From: Aquimarina sp. RZ0
Lineage (GTDB): Bacteria; Bacteroidota; Bacteroidia; Flavobacteriales; Flavobacteriaceae
Length of the DNA: 64,000 nucleotides
Assembly: GCF_008370685.1 (NCBI RefSeq)
Contig: NZ_VTZU01000002.1
Span: 186,001-250,000, forward strand
Direction: 5' to 3'
Shown here: one piece after another, positions 19,410 to 29,526 of the stretch
How positions within the stretch are numbered: the stretch's first letter is position 1
Layout of the letters: each line of letters starts with the position of its first letter
Program-made: the position numbers and the translations under genes
Notes under the pieces: model-generated
The model's input: only the letters and a program-made list of their open reading frames with translations
Told to the model about the DNA's origin: nothing
Database searches by the model: none

Positions 19410-20138
19410 ATGAGTACTCAGGAAAAACCCAGACTTTCTAGATTGACAGCCATACTAACCCAATTACAGTCTAAACAGATTCTTACTGCAAGAGAAATAG
19501 CGCAGAAGCATCAGGTAAGTATTCGTACTGTATATCGAGATATACGAACATTGGAGAATTCTGGTATTCCGATAATTACCGAAGAAGGAAAAGGGTATTC
19601 GTTGATGGAAGGATTTACGCTTCCTCCTGTTATGTTTACACAAAATGAAGCCAATGCACTTATTACTGCAGAACAACTCATTCTTAAGAATAAAGATAAT
19701 TCTTTTGTAGAAGATTATAAAAGCGCTATCACAAAAATGAAAGCAGTATTGCGCAACAATCAAAAAGAAAAAACAGAATTACTCTCAGAAAGAATTATCA
19801 TTAGAGGTACTCATACAAATCAGACTACCAGTACAAATCTGATGACGATTCAATCTGCTATTACCAATTTTAATCTAATGCATATAGAATACCATTCTAT
19901 ACCTGGCAATATTACCCAAAGAGAGATTGAGCCTTTTGCGCTATATAGCACACAAGAAAACTGGATTTTAATTGCTTTTTGTAGGCTTCGTAAAGATTTC
20001 AGAGCCTTCAGATTAGACCATATCAAAACGATCAGTACGCTCCATCAAACATTTACACCCCATCCATTCACCTTACAAGAATACTTTAATGAATGTGCTA
20101 AAAAATATAAGTATCCCCCTGACACACCTCTGTCATAA
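19410..20138 (+). CDS. HTH-WYL (YafY/PafC type) transcriptional regulator
   Basis: 242 residues. The N-terminal HTH_11 domain (LTAILTQLQSKQILTAREIAQKHQ, cut by type into LTAREIAQ helix and VSIRTVYRDIRTLE recognition helix) occupies residues ~10-60. A WYL domain follows (about residues 140-215), where MHIEYHS and ENWILIAFCRLRKDFRAFRLDHI carry the ligand-binding core. WYL proteins sense nucleotides or nucleic acids and control stress or defence genes, but many are simple local regulators. The GyrI-like gene begins 45 bp downstream on the same strand, a common pairing in which it is the likely target. No defence genes lie nearby. Confidence 0.85.
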   Translation: MSTQEKPRLSRLTAILTQLQSKQILTAREIAQKHQVSIRTVYRDIRTLENSGIPIITEEGKGYSLMEGFTLPPVMFTQNEANALITAEQLILKNKDNSFVEDYKSAITKMKAVLRNNQKEKTELLSERIIIRGTHTNQTTSTNLMTIQSAITNFNLMHIEYHSIPGNITQREIEPFALYSTQENWILIAFCRLRKDFRAFRLDHIKTISTLHQTFTPHPFTLQEYFNECAKKYKYPPDTPLS

Positions 20139-20183
20139 TACACGTGTACTTTTGTTTTGATTCTAACTTAAAACAAAATAATA

Positions 20184-20639
20184 ATGACTACAAAACTTGA
20201 TTCATTCACAGTAACTGGTATTTCTGTAAGAACTAACAAAAAGAGCGATGATTTTGCAAAAGATATTGGAGATTTATGGAATACTTTTATGTCAGAAGAT
20301 ATCCTTACCCAAATCCCAAATAGAATCAATGACACGGTCTATGCGATCTATACTGATTATGAAAGTGATTATACCGAAGGATATACGATGATTCTGGGTT
20401 GTCGGGTAGAAAACACGGATACTATTCCTGAAAAAATGGTGAGTACCATCATAAAAGAAGGAAACTATACGCAATTTACTGCCAAAGGCGATATTACCAA
20501 AGGTGTTATCTATAGCGAATGGGAAAATATCTGGAAATCTGATATACAGAGACTATACATTACGGATTTTGAAGTTTACGGAGCTAAAGCCCAGAACCCG
20601 CAAGATGCAGAAGTTGATATTTTTATAGCAACTATCTAA
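20184..20639 (+). CDS. GyrI-like/AraC-effector-binding domain protein
   Basis: 151 residues forming one effector-binding (SOUL/GyrI-like) domain: MTTKLDSFTVTGISVRTNKK at the start, AIYTDYESDYTEGYTMILGC in the middle and DFEVYGAKAQNPQDAEVDIF at the end. This fold binds small hydrophobic molecules and appears either fused to AraC/MerR regulators or alone. It is cytoplasmic. TACTTTTG at 20147-20154 may be its own -7 element. It probably forms a functional pair with the WYL regulator just upstream. Confidence 0.82.
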   Translation: MTTKLDSFTVTGISVRTNKKSDDFAKDIGDLWNTFMSEDILTQIPNRINDTVYAIYTDYESDYTEGYTMILGCRVENTDTIPEKMVSTIIKEGNYTQFTAKGDITKGVIYSEWENIWKSDIQRLYITDFEVYGAKAQNPQDAEVDIFIATI

Positions 20640-21219
20640 TCTCTGTACAATATCTATATAAAACAATACCAATTCCATTATTAATCTAGGCAAATAATAC
20701 GGCAATTGATCTAAAATATTCCAATGTAGGAAAACAGAAAATGAACTCATCTTGAGTGGTCGATTCCATCGAAAATTTTAGCTTTTGTACAGTCATAAAA
20801 CTGATGTTTTTTCAGCACAGCCTTAAGGTCAAAAAAAACGATAAAATTAAAGTACAAAATGTAAATTTTGCAGGTCACGGCATGACTGGGGATGAGTTCC
20901 TCTTTTGAAATCATTATTTCAATAAAATTAACTAATTTTTAACGATTTTAGATTAGGGAAATATTACACAACACTGTTAGTAGTATATAAAGTAGACTAG
21001 CATTGTTGGATTAAGTAAATAAGACGCTTTTTATTCTAATAATTAAAGAGCAGCTTTCTTTAATAAAGTCTGAAAATTTTAGTGATGACTTTCTTTTTTT
21101 TAGATTAATAAAAAGAAACTAAAACTATAGTATGAAGCTGTTTTAAAGGGTTTTAATTATTTAAAGATCAAAGAATGTAGTTTACTATTAAAATCAATCT
21201 TTTTTAAACCTCACTACTA
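20640..21219. other. Intergenic region, 580 bp, with repeat
   Basis: Holds one copy of the GAACTC-ended element (20743-20899). Beyond it is AT-rich sequence of which about 33 bp (20931-20961) resembles 31302-31334 beside another copy. No gene seen. Confidence 0.5.
20743..20899. repeat. MITE-like element, copy A (157 bp)
   Basis: It starts GAACTCATCTTGA and ends GATGAGTTC, forming terminal inverted repeats. Interior segments such as TTTAGCTTTTGTAC and TGTAAATTTTGCAGGTC match copy E at 54834. No ORF. The sequence pairs end to end imperfectly, like a miniature inverted-repeat element. Confidence 0.7.
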
Positions 21220-22536
21220 ATGAAAATTATCTTTTACACATTTCACAAAACATTTTTATTTCTATCGTCATTTTTATTTTTGTATTCACCTGCTCAGGGT
21301 CAAAATGCAGGGATCTGCTCTGATCCATTCATCATACAATGTGGTATGAGTCTTACAGGAGATTTAGAAGACGGTGAAAATAATATAGAATCTTATGGAG
21401 AGTTTTTTACAGGACTCACAGGAGTAGAACAAATTTATGAACTTATACTAACTGAACCATCTACGGTAGAGGTTACACTAACAAACCTTACAGATGATCT
21501 GGAACTGGTGATCTTTTCAGATTGTAGTAATCCTAAAGCGGTGACCGGAAGTTTTGAAATAGGTAGTACTGTAGATGAGAGGGCTGTAGCAAACCTTGAT
21601 GCTAAAAACACCTATTATATTGCAGTTGAAGGACACAAAACAGCAATATCTGATTACACACTCACCATAAATTGCACACCTCTTTGCAGTAATAATTCGG
21701 GACTTGTAGAAACATTTGAGAATGGAGAACCATCTGACTGGACTTTTACAGTATCTGGTAGTGGTGATCCTGATATTAGGAAATGGCGTTTTGATAATAG
21801 TGCCTTTGGCGTAGGTGTTACGAATGCTGGCAGCAGTAATTGGGCAAGTTTTGATGATTTTGTTATCGGTGAAAGTTTTCAAAATAACGTAGCCACCGCC
21901 ACTACTCCAACTGTTGATCTCTCTGATCAGCAAAACATAAAATTATTTTTTGATTATGGATTTGATGAAACTATTTTTGTCACTGGTGATCAAACAAGAC
22001 TTTCCATAACAGACGGTACAAAAACATACTATTGGCGAGGAGATCTTCTAACCTGGACAACTACATTATCTCCCTGGTTAGATGATGATGATACTCAATT
22101 CGCTATTACTTCTGATGCAATATTTAATGAACTTATTCCAACAGATTTAGATACCAGTAATCTATCTGTTACAATAGAGTATGATGATGGAGGTTCTGCA
22201 TCTCAACCCGGTTGGGGGTTTGGGTTTGACAACTTTGTACTTTGTGGAGACACCGCTCCGGTTCTTTCAAATTCATCTGTAGCAAATATTATGGATAACA
22301 CAATTCTTATATCAAATCCTATGAGCGATATTTTATCTATTCATAAGTTACCAAAAGGTCATTATACTACATCACTTTATTCTATGGAAGGAGTTGAAGT
22401 TTTGCATAAAGACATAAAAATGGGAGATCGTGAATATCAATTAGAATTACCCTCATTCCTAAGTACAGGGGTATACATCCTTAGAATTTCAAACAATAAC
22501 TCTGTTATCAATAAAAAAATATTAGTGAATAGCTAA
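21220..22536 (+). CDS. Secreted T9SS protein with PPC-like domain
   Basis: 438 residues. Signal peptide 1-27 ending at QG. Residues ~30-150 resemble a bacterial pre-peptidase C-terminal (PPC) beta-sandwich: VEVTLTNLTDDLELVIFSDC and TYYIAVEGHKTAISDYTLTI. Residues ~155-345 are a second beta-rich domain (ENGEPSDWTFTVSGSGDPDI onwards) like jelly-roll domains of secreted adhesins. The last 80 residues form a T9SS sorting domain (ILISNPMSDIL, then GVYILRISNNNS). No catalytic motif is visible, so it is a surface or secreted protein of unknown role. It converges with the large BNR-repeat protein across a shared terminator. Confidence 0.75.
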   Translation: MKIIFYTFHKTFLFLSSFLFLYSPAQGQNAGICSDPFIIQCGMSLTGDLEDGENNIESYGEFFTGLTGVEQIYELILTEPSTVEVTLTNLTDDLELVIFSDCSNPKAVTGSFEIGSTVDERAVANLDAKNTYYIAVEGHKTAISDYTLTINCTPLCSNNSGLVETFENGEPSDWTFTVSGSGDPDIRKWRFDNSAFGVGVTNAGSSNWASFDDFVIGESFQNNVATATTPTVDLSDQQNIKLFFDYGFDETIFVTGDQTRLSITDGTKTYYWRGDLLTWTTTLSPWLDDDDTQFAITSDAIFNELIPTDLDTSNLSVTIEYDDGGSASQPGWGFGFDNFVLCGDTAPVLSNSSVANIMDNTILISNPMSDILSIHKLPKGHYTTSLYSMEGVEVLHKDIKMGDREYQLELPSFLSTGVYILRISNNNSVINKKILVNS

Positions 22537-22700
22537 TCTAAAAATTGCTTAGTCCCCAAAAAACAATATACATATCTAGTCTTTATTTTATTTAATCTGA
22601 AAGTATTTTTTGGTTAATCTTTAATAAATTTTCCCCAATTAAAGGACTAAAAATGCTAATTCATTTCAACAAAAAAATCTTTTGAAAGATTCATAATAAA

Positions 22701-22735
22701 AAGAGGGTGTTTGAAAAGTCAAACACCCTCTTTTA
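22701..22735. terminator. Bidirectional terminator
   Basis: AAGAGGGTGTTTGA, a four-base loop and TCAAACACCCTCTTTT form a perfect 14-bp stem with A- and T-runs outside, between two convergent T9SS genes. Confidence 0.85.
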
Positions 22736-22820
22736 TTTATTCAATACTTTTAATCCGTATCATATACCATAATCATAGTATAAAATCAATTTTAAAAAAT
22801 TTAAAATGAATCAACATAGG

Positions 22821-25800
22821 TTATAATTTTGTTATTTTTGAGGTGCGTTCTATATTCTCATTCTTTACATTTACCAAATACATTCCCTTAGACCATCGGG
22901 ACGTGTCAATAATTAATCCAGTATCATTATGAAGTAAATTATTTTTATACACTTCTTTACCTGTCATATCTGTAACTTTTACAAAGGTTTCTTTACTAAT
23001 CTGATCTACAAAATCAATCGTAAAAGAATCGTGTGTAGGATTCGGATAGAGCCTAAACATATCAGCTACTATCGTGTTTCCTTTCCCGTTGTTCTCTATT
23101 TCATTATTGACGACATCACCAAATAAGGAAAATGCAAGATTACTTCTGGTAGTCAAATCATTACCTATTGATGCATTGACAGGCATCCAAATTACCGGAT
23201 CTCCAACATTAAAAAAACTCGCCCTAAAATGAGCATTGGCTCCTGCTTCTTCATACCTGGGATCACCTTCAGGAATATCCGTGGATAAAAAACCGTATGA
23301 ATTAAGTATCGAACTTTTATTTTCTTTTATCCAAACAATCCAATAGATACCTTCAGTAAGTTCAATAGGTTCTGACAAAATATGATCAAAATATCCTCTT
23401 ATAACTAAACCTTGAGGATTTACACGCATTTGGCTTGTTCTTTCTATAATAAGTGCTCCAGGTTTTCCTTGATCATCTCCATAAATACGTAAGGTTGCGA
23501 TATCAGAATTTTCTCCTCTATTACCAAAAGATGCTGATGATTGTATCAATCCTCTTATACGATCTATTCGCCATTTTTCTCCTTTTGGCACCGTTATATC
23601 ATCAGCTACTTCTGCAAATAGTTTTCCTAACGTTGCATTAGGTTCTTCCACTTGGATAGAAGTAAGAATTTTTTTAGAATCTATTGTAAAACTATTGATA
23701 TCTTTTATTTGATCATAAAAAGGTTCTTGTAGTGATTTAACTGTAAATTCTGTTGCAATTTTTTGTTCATCAGATGTTCCTATTAAGCGTATGATCGCTT
23801 CGCCTTCTCTATCATAATCAGGAACAGGTCGATTAAGTCTTTTAAAAGTTATCCATAAAAAATTATCTGCATCAATACGGGTATCTATAAAGTCAGTATT
23901 TGTATTTTCTGCAAATATCTGTATAGAAGCATTAGATATACTTCCTGTAACATCTTCATTTTTAAAAACATCTTTCAAATCCAGTTTTATCCTTTTTGGG
24001 GTTTCATCTAATGTAAACTCTATATCTTCTGGAGATTCATTAACAAATAATGTTTGAGATCCTGCAGGAGGAGTTACATTAAATTTTTTGCTAAATACTC
24101 CATTACCATGTACTGCCAATACTGCAAATCCATCTTTTCGGGTTTTGGCTTGCATAACGACTCCATCTCCAATTTGTTGACTCTCTAATTGCCATACTGT
24201 ATGATCTCCCAATGTTCGGTTGGTATAATATAAACCAGTACTGGTAGCTGCCAGTAGCCCATCTCTATTCCCCAAAAAACTAACCCATCTTACAGATGGA
24301 CCATTACCTGTACCATCTCTGTTCTCTTCCAGATTACCACTGATATCAGTCCAGGTGTTACCTCCATCTTCTGTCAAAAAAATACTTTTAACATTATAGT
24401 TAGAAAAAGCGATTACTACCCTATCCGAATAATTCGGGTCTACTTCTATACTACTAATAAACCCTCGCGCTGGAAACCCTTTATCTTTAAAGATCGCTAC
24501 GGGTTCTGAAGAGGTAAGGTTTGCAAAATCCATACGGTAAAGCTGTCCTTGTCCCGTGCCATAATAAACCTTATGAGGCACAGGAAATTTAGAAACTCCT
24601 ACTGCCGTAATTTGATTTAATTCTCTATCAAACTGATCTTTGACAGAAGGTACCAATGCTATACTTCTCCAATTGATATCAGATACTTCTGGAGCATTAT
24701 CAATATCTGTAAATGTAGGTAACTCATCCATATTACTATTTCTGAATAGGGATCTGAAAGCAGGAACATACATGATATTATCATCATTAGGGTCCAATAC
24801 AAAAGGAGTAATAAAACTAAAACCTCCTGCGGGAGCTTGTGCTCTGGCATAGGAAACCAGATCTCCATCTTCATTATAATTAATGCGAATAATATTCCCA
24901 AATTGAGTAGATACATAACGAGTACGTCCTTTATCGGCAAATGCATTAAAACTACCATCTCCTCCAAATTCTTCTTCCCAGGGAATTATTGGATTATTTG
25001 TATCTGTATACCAGGTTCCATTATCCTGAAAACCTGCCAATAATTCTTCACTTTCTGTTTCTGGATCAAAAGAAATGGCATAAGGTTGCGTAGTTAAATA
25101 TCCATTATTTAAAGACTCCCAATCCACTGGCTCCTCAAAAGAGCGACTCTCTCTGATATTTTCTGTTCTGAATACTCCACCATCGTTGGCATTTAATACT
25201 CGATCAGGATCAGAAGGATAAAAAACTACTGCATGCATATCCGGATGCTGGTCAGGATATAAGGAAATATCATTCTTAGGCGAATATCCTCCTATCCAAT
25301 TATTAGGAGTATCATCTACCCTTGATACAAATCCATCTGTAGTTCGAAACAAGTTTGTTCCTCCAAAAATAATAAAATCCGGATCTTGCGGATGTATTTC
25401 TAAGACCATATTGTATCCCCTTTGAGTATCTAAACCTCCAATAAAACCATTTAGGGCAGGAATCTGAGCAGACAGATCTGTCCATTTCTGGCTGTTATCA
25501 GCATTATACTTATATAATCGGACAAAAGAACTTCTAGTTGACATAACATACAGCTCATTGTCATTGGTAGGGTTCACAGCCAGCACAGATCTGTCAAAAA
25601 TGTCTTTTAAAAACACTCCTTCTTTGTCAGAAATATTTACCCAATCTTTACCGTTATCTGAGGTATAAATCCCTTCTATTGGATTTATTGCAAATTCTGA
25701 AATATTAACACCTACAGAGGCATACAATTTTCCGGAAGAAGTGATTAAAATTTCTGTAATATGATTAGCTCCCGCAGGTAATACCTCTTCAAAACTTCTA

Positions 25801-26594
25801 CCTCCATCTTGTGAGCGATGAATTCCATTCATAGTCGCTACATAGACATCACCAGTAATTGGATGTACCTTTATCTTATTAATCAGATCAAAGGGAGACA
25901 CTGTATTGACAGAATTATCTAGAGTAGCAGTAAGTATCTCCCAGGTTCTTCCCCCATCCTGGGATTTATACATCCCTACACCAGTATACAGATTGGGGGT
26001 ATTACTGCTTGCAGAACTTCCCAGCTGCTCTCCACCTCCGTAATACCAGATATGCTGATATCCTGGTCTTGGATCCTGAGCGATTGCAGTCACGCTGGGA
26101 TTCTGAAATGGCCGGGTGACCTTGCGCCAGCTTTCTCCTCCGTCTTCTGATCTCCACATACCTCCAGAAACTCCTCCCGCAAGAATGATATCTTCATTAC
26201 TAATATCTATTGCCAATGCACGGGTGCGGCCACCCACATTGTAAGGACCTCGGTTTACCCAATCGGTATTTGATTTCTGTAAAGTTGTTTTATTAAATGC
26301 TAGAGATTTTTTACTTTTTACAAATGCCTGTTCTTTCTTGTATATATTATTCGGGATTTTTCTCGTCACAGGATCACAAGTACGATCCAATTCATAATAA
26401 ATTCGGTTTGCTGCACGATCTTTTGTCTTAAAGGGATTTACAGTATCCTTCTTCACTTTAGCTTGTTTATCAGCTAATTTTAATTGTTTATACAATTGAT
26501 GCCCCTTTGGTAATTGAGACTTTGGTGTAGATTGTGCGTAGAATACTGTGATGCATGTACACCATACTACTATAATTTTGTATAGATTCTTCAT
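22821..26594 (-). CDS. Large secreted Asp-box (VPS10/sortilin-like) T9SS protein
   Basis: 1257 residues from the ATG at 26594 (MKNLYKIIVVWCTCITVFYA, a signal peptide); the frame extends ten codons further to a GTG without need. The N-terminal two thirds repeat Asp-box (BNR) turns: SEDGGESWRK, SQDGGRTWEI, SQDGGRSFEE, TSDNGKDWVN and TEDGGNTWTD, as in sortilin/VPS10-type and sialidase-type beta-propellers. There is no sialidase catalytic arginine set that I can identify. A linker of beta domains (from about residue 880) and a T9SS sorting domain (FRLYPNPTHDSFTIDF) follow. Asp-box proteins of this class in Bacteroidota are usually annotated 'glycosyl hydrolase', but activity is not shown; adhesion or a propeller scaffold is as likely. 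Confidence 0.82.
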   Translation of the reverse strand: MKNLYKIIVVWCTCITVFYAQSTPKSQLPKGHQLYKQLKLADKQAKVKKDTVNPFKTKDRAANRIYYELDRTCDPVTRKIPNNIYKKEQAFVKSKKSLAFNKTTLQKSNTDWVNRGPYNVGGRTRALAIDISNEDIILAGGVSGGMWRSEDGGESWRKVTRPFQNPSVTAIAQDPRPGYQHIWYYGGGEQLGSSASSNTPNLYTGVGMYKSQDGGRTWEILTATLDNSVNTVSPFDLINKIKVHPITGDVYVATMNGIHRSQDGGRSFEEVLPAGANHITEILITSSGKLYASVGVNISEFAINPIEGIYTSDNGKDWVNISDKEGVFLKDIFDRSVLAVNPTNDNELYVMSTRSSFVRLYKYNADNSQKWTDLSAQIPALNGFIGGLDTQRGYNMVLEIHPQDPDFIIFGGTNLFRTTDGFVSRVDDTPNNWIGGYSPKNDISLYPDQHPDMHAVVFYPSDPDRVLNANDGGVFRTENIRESRSFEEPVDWESLNNGYLTTQPYAISFDPETESEELLAGFQDNGTWYTDTNNPIIPWEEEFGGDGSFNAFADKGRTRYVSTQFGNIIRINYNEDGDLVSYARAQAPAGGFSFITPFVLDPNDDNIMYVPAFRSLFRNSNMDELPTFTDIDNAPEVSDINWRSIALVPSVKDQFDRELNQITAVGVSKFPVPHKVYYGTGQGQLYRMDFANLTSSEPVAIFKDKGFPARGFISSIEVDPNYSDRVVIAFSNYNVKSIFLTEDGGNTWTDISGNLEENRDGTGNGPSVRWVSFLGNRDGLLAATSTGLYYTNRTLGDHTVWQLESQQIGDGVVMQAKTRKDGFAVLAVHGNGVFSKKFNVTPPAGSQTLFVNESPEDIEFTLDETPKRIKLDLKDVFKNEDVTGSISNASIQIFAENTNTDFIDTRIDADNFLWITFKRLNRPVPDYDREGEAIIRLIGTSDEQKIATEFTVKSLQEPFYDQIKDINSFTIDSKKILTSIQVEEPNATLGKLFAEVADDITVPKGEKWRIDRIRGLIQSSASFGNRGENSDIATLRIYGDDQGKPGALIIERTSQMRVNPQGLVIRGYFDHILSEPIELTEGIYWIVWIKENKSSILNSYGFLSTDIPEGDPRYEEAGANAHFRASFFNVGDPVIWMPVNASIGNDLTTRSNLAFSLFGDVVNNEIENNGKGNTIVADMFRLYPNPTHDSFTIDFVDQISKETFVKVTDMTGKEVYKNNLLHNDTGLIIDTSRWSKGMYLVNVKNENIERTSKITKL

Positions 26595-26974
26595 GTTTTT
26601 TATTTTACTATTTTTTTGATACACTTATTTTAATTTTAAAAATGAAATCTCGTACCTGAAAAAAAAATGAATAACCTTATTACACGGAGTAAACTGTATC
26701 TTGATATCATACCATTGCTCCATAAAATATAGGTAGAATGGATACTGTAAGATCTTGCTCTTTATAGCTGTGATATGTATTCTTTTAAAAAAACAAAATG
26801 TATTACATCAAAATAAATTAGAGAATAGACCTTATAATCTATAGAAACTACAGGCATGGTAAACTCAAGGGTCATTATATAAAGTAAAACTCCTTTTTTG
26901 ATATATACTCACTCATTAGAGCATTCTTTATATCAAATATTTTAGCTTTATAGCATGACATCATAGAATATACT

Positions 26975-27029
26975 ATTACTCGATAATTGAGATTTAAATG
27001 CTTCGAAGCTTGCATCGAGTTAGTTTACT
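26975..27029 (-). repeat. 55-bp AGTAAA repeat, reverse copy
   Basis: Read on the minus strand it starts AGTAAACTAACTCGATGC and ends CTCAATTATCGAGTAAT; it is exactly 55 bp and aligns base for base with copies at 37719 and 37798. The internal core is AAGCATTTAAATCTC. Confidence 0.7.
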
Positions 27030-27571
27030 CATTATGACTTTGCCTACTACATTTAATTAGCATACACTAATCTCAATACATTGTTATAAAAACTCACAAG
27101 AAGAAAATTTTGATTCAAAACAGAATTTATATATCCTTATAAGGATACCCATTATATAAAAAACTGATCATGTCAATATATTTGAGAGCACTACAACCCC
27201 ATCAATTAATCAGGATATGGTAAGAACGTGAATCTCTTATAAGAAAAAAGCTCCTTGAGCATCAATAACTGCAACACTGGAATAATGTATAAATTTGATT
27301 GCACAATCATTTTTGATGCTTATATCGATAAGTGGATCATCGATATTAGTTACCCTATCAAAATTTTGTTTGGTTTTTCTTCTTTTTTGCAAGATATGAA
27401 TGCAATCACGGCTATTAATATGTTAAAAAGGTTTTAAGAATTTTCATAGGTTTTAAGGTTTTATTTACATTAAAATATTATGTTGTCTAGACATTTCATA
27501 TAAGAAAACGAACATTACATGTTTTACCCTACCCCTTATTTTAAAAAAAACTTAAAAAACTACTAAAATTA

Positions 27572-27713
27572 CCTGTTGTGCATTTAGAAATAATTATGAA
27601 CTCATCTTGTGTTCTATATTAAAAAAAGCGTCAATGGTAGAGATCCAATAAAAATTTTATCCAGTGTATAAACTGACGAATTTTATCTCAAAAATGCCTA
27701 AATGTACAACGGG
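27572..27713. repeat. 142-bp inverted-repeat element
   Basis: Ends CCTGTTGTGCATTTAG (27572-27587) and CTAAATGTACAACGGG (27698-27713) pair at 14 of 16 positions. Inside, GAACTCATCTTG at 27599-27610 matches the end of the GAACTC family, so the element may be a mosaic. No ORF. Confidence 0.5.
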
Positions 27714-27792
27714 TTATAATTATAATATTATATCTTGAAATACTCTCTATTTCTATATGCTCAAACCTCAGCAAGCATGAATACGCTCCCTG

Positions 27793-28887
27793 TCACTTTG
27801 CTATGAATGTTGGTAAAAATATATCATTCATTATGGCAAAAGCTAGTTTATCCTCTTGAGAATTGTAAGCGTAACCAGTAAAAACAGCTACCATATCCAA
27901 TGCCGGAACAACCATAATATATTGCCCTCCGTTTCCTGTTGCAGTCTTAGATATAATCACTTTATCATCTACTATAAACGGAACGTTCCACCATAAATAA
28001 CCATAATCAATTCCTGTAATTTTTGTTTTTGGCGTAGTTGCTTCTTCAATCCATTCTTTGGAAACCAATTGTTTTTCATTCCACCGCCCTTTATTGAGAA
28101 CCAATAGTCCTATTTTGGCAATATCTCTGGAAGTCATATAGAGTCTTTTTCCTGATGCTATAACTTTTTTATCAGAAGTATGCCCCCAACGTATATTATC
28201 AATCCCCAATGGGATGAACAAATACTTTTCTGCAAATTGAGCTATTGTCATTCCTGAAGCCTTACTTATTATTTCTGCAAGTAACACTGCACCCATAGAA
28301 CAATAATTTGAAACGGTTCCTGGTTCATGGATCATAGGCAAATCCAGTGTATATTGTAACCAATCCTTTTTTTTGTAAACTTTATCTTCTTGCCCTTTTG
28401 ATTTTTTATCCCAATCATTACAATCAAGTCCGCTGGACATAGTCAACAAATCTCTAATTGTAATTTTATTCTTTCTCTGATCAAGGTTTTTTTGAGGTAC
28501 GATAGTTTTTAAGTACTTTGATATCGGATCATCAACTGTATTTATAAATCCTTTATCAATAGCAATTCCCATTAAAATCGACCGTATACTTTTTGTCGTA
28601 GAACGAAGGTCGTGCGGCTGATCTGCTGAATACCCGTTGAAATACTCCTCAAGTATTAGCTGTTCATTTTTTACTAACAAAACACTATGGATTTTATTCT
28701 TGGTATGTTTCAGGTGATCGAACACCTTATGTATCCTGGTGGTATCTACTTTTATAGATTGTAAACTGTTCGTTTTCCATCCATCGCCGAGTTCTTTGGG
28801 CTGCAAATATGAATACGTATTTTGACCGTAACAAAATGAACTTATTACTATAATGATACTTACTAATATCGTACTGTTTTTTATCAT
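27793..28887 (-). CDS. Serine hydrolase, class C beta-lactamase family
   Basis: 364 residues from the ATG at 28887 (MIKNSTILVSIIIVISSFCY, a signal peptide); the frame opens five codons earlier at a TTG. Family motifs: catalytic SxxK as S96-TTK99 (LRSTTKSIRS) and the YxN-like motif as Y195-C-S (PGTVSNYCSMGA), where serine replaces the usual asparagine. GLDCNDWDKKS and ILVLNKGRWNEKQL-type segments are also typical. It would be a periplasmic or surface esterase, peptidase or PBP-like enzyme; most such proteins are not true beta-lactamases. It is isolated between repeat-filled gaps. Confidence 0.85.
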   Translation of the reverse strand: MIKNSTILVSIIIVISSFCYGQNTYSYLQPKELGDGWKTNSLQSIKVDTTRIHKVFDHLKHTKNKIHSVLLVKNEQLILEEYFNGYSADQPHDLRSTTKSIRSILMGIAIDKGFINTVDDPISKYLKTIVPQKNLDQRKNKITIRDLLTMSSGLDCNDWDKKSKGQEDKVYKKKDWLQYTLDLPMIHEPGTVSNYCSMGAVLLAEIISKASGMTIAQFAEKYLFIPLGIDNIRWGHTSDKKVIASGKRLYMTSRDIAKIGLLVLNKGRWNEKQLVSKEWIEEATTPKTKITGIDYGYLWWNVPFIVDDKVIISKTATGNGGQYIMVVPALDMVAVFTGYAYNSQEDKLAFAIMNDIFLPTFIAK

Positions 28888-29262
28888 AGAAAGTATTATC
28901 AAATTGATAAAAACACCACCACAAATACCTTACCATTATACCCGATCATTCTCTTTATTAGTTGTTCTTTTATGCTAAAAATTATATCCAACTCGAACAT
29001 ATGTACATATATTGTGATTCCCATCCTGTCTTTTAAAAGAAACAGCATCTTTAGAAAAAATAATGCACATACCCCTACTCTGATTCATGCTTCATCATTA
29101 AAAGGGTTGGTAAGGTTTCTTCAGGATACATAGTTCTTGGTTAGTAAACGAATGCTTCTTTTTTTCTAAAGAATAGAAAATACTTATCGAAGTGGTGTAG
29201 ACTATTTGCCTTTTGTTTTAAAAAAATCAAATCACTTTGACCGCCTATAAACACAATATGGT

Positions 29263-29302
29263 AAACAGAGAGCCTTTGTAATAAATCAAAAACTCTCTGT
29301 TT
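29263..29302. terminator. Possible terminator hairpin
   Basis: AAACAGAGAG (29263-29272) pairs perfectly with CTCTCTGTTT (29293-29302), followed by TATTTATTG. The loop is 20 nt and the T-run is weak, and no + strand gene ends nearby, so its role is uncertain. Confidence 0.35.
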
Positions 29303-29337
29303 ATTTATTGTATTATACCATCCTCAGAAGTTACTGT

Positions 29338-29496
29338 GAGCTCATCTTGACTTTTATTTTTAACCGAAAATGAGTTGAAATTTGGCCAGATGAGGCACTT
29401 TTTGTAGTTTATAATAGCATTACAGACAAAAGAAGTAACGAAATATGGATGAATTTGAAGCATTTTTCAGGGAATAAAAAAAGTCAAGATGAGTTC
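29338..29496. repeat. MITE-like element, copy C (159 bp)
   Basis: It has the longest ends of the family: GAGCTCATCTTGACTTTTAT against AAAAAGTCAAGATGAGTTC, about 24 bp with few mismatches. The interior differs from copies A and E except for CCGAAAA, so the ends rather than the core define the family here. Confidence 0.7.
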
Positions 29497-29526
29497 GGTA
29501 AAAGAATATTCAAACAACAAACAGTA

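Larger units (their letters stand above)
26595..27792. other. Intergenic region, 1.2 kb, repeats only
   Basis: Very AT-rich. It contains a 55-bp AGTAAA-ended repeat (26975-27029) and an inverted-repeat element (27572-27713) that includes a piece of the GAACTC family. No convincing gene; a 60-codon ORF at 27255-27437 lacks any coding character. Confidence 0.5.
28888..29526. other. Intergenic region, 639 bp
   Basis: Contains a hairpin at 29263-29302 and element copy C at 29338-29496. The left 370 bp show no gene, repeat or clear signal. Confidence 0.45.

Noticed and set aside
27255..27437. 60-codon + strand ORF in the large intergenic gap
   Set aside because: No coding composition, no start signal, no recognisable sequence; expected by chance in AT-rich DNA.
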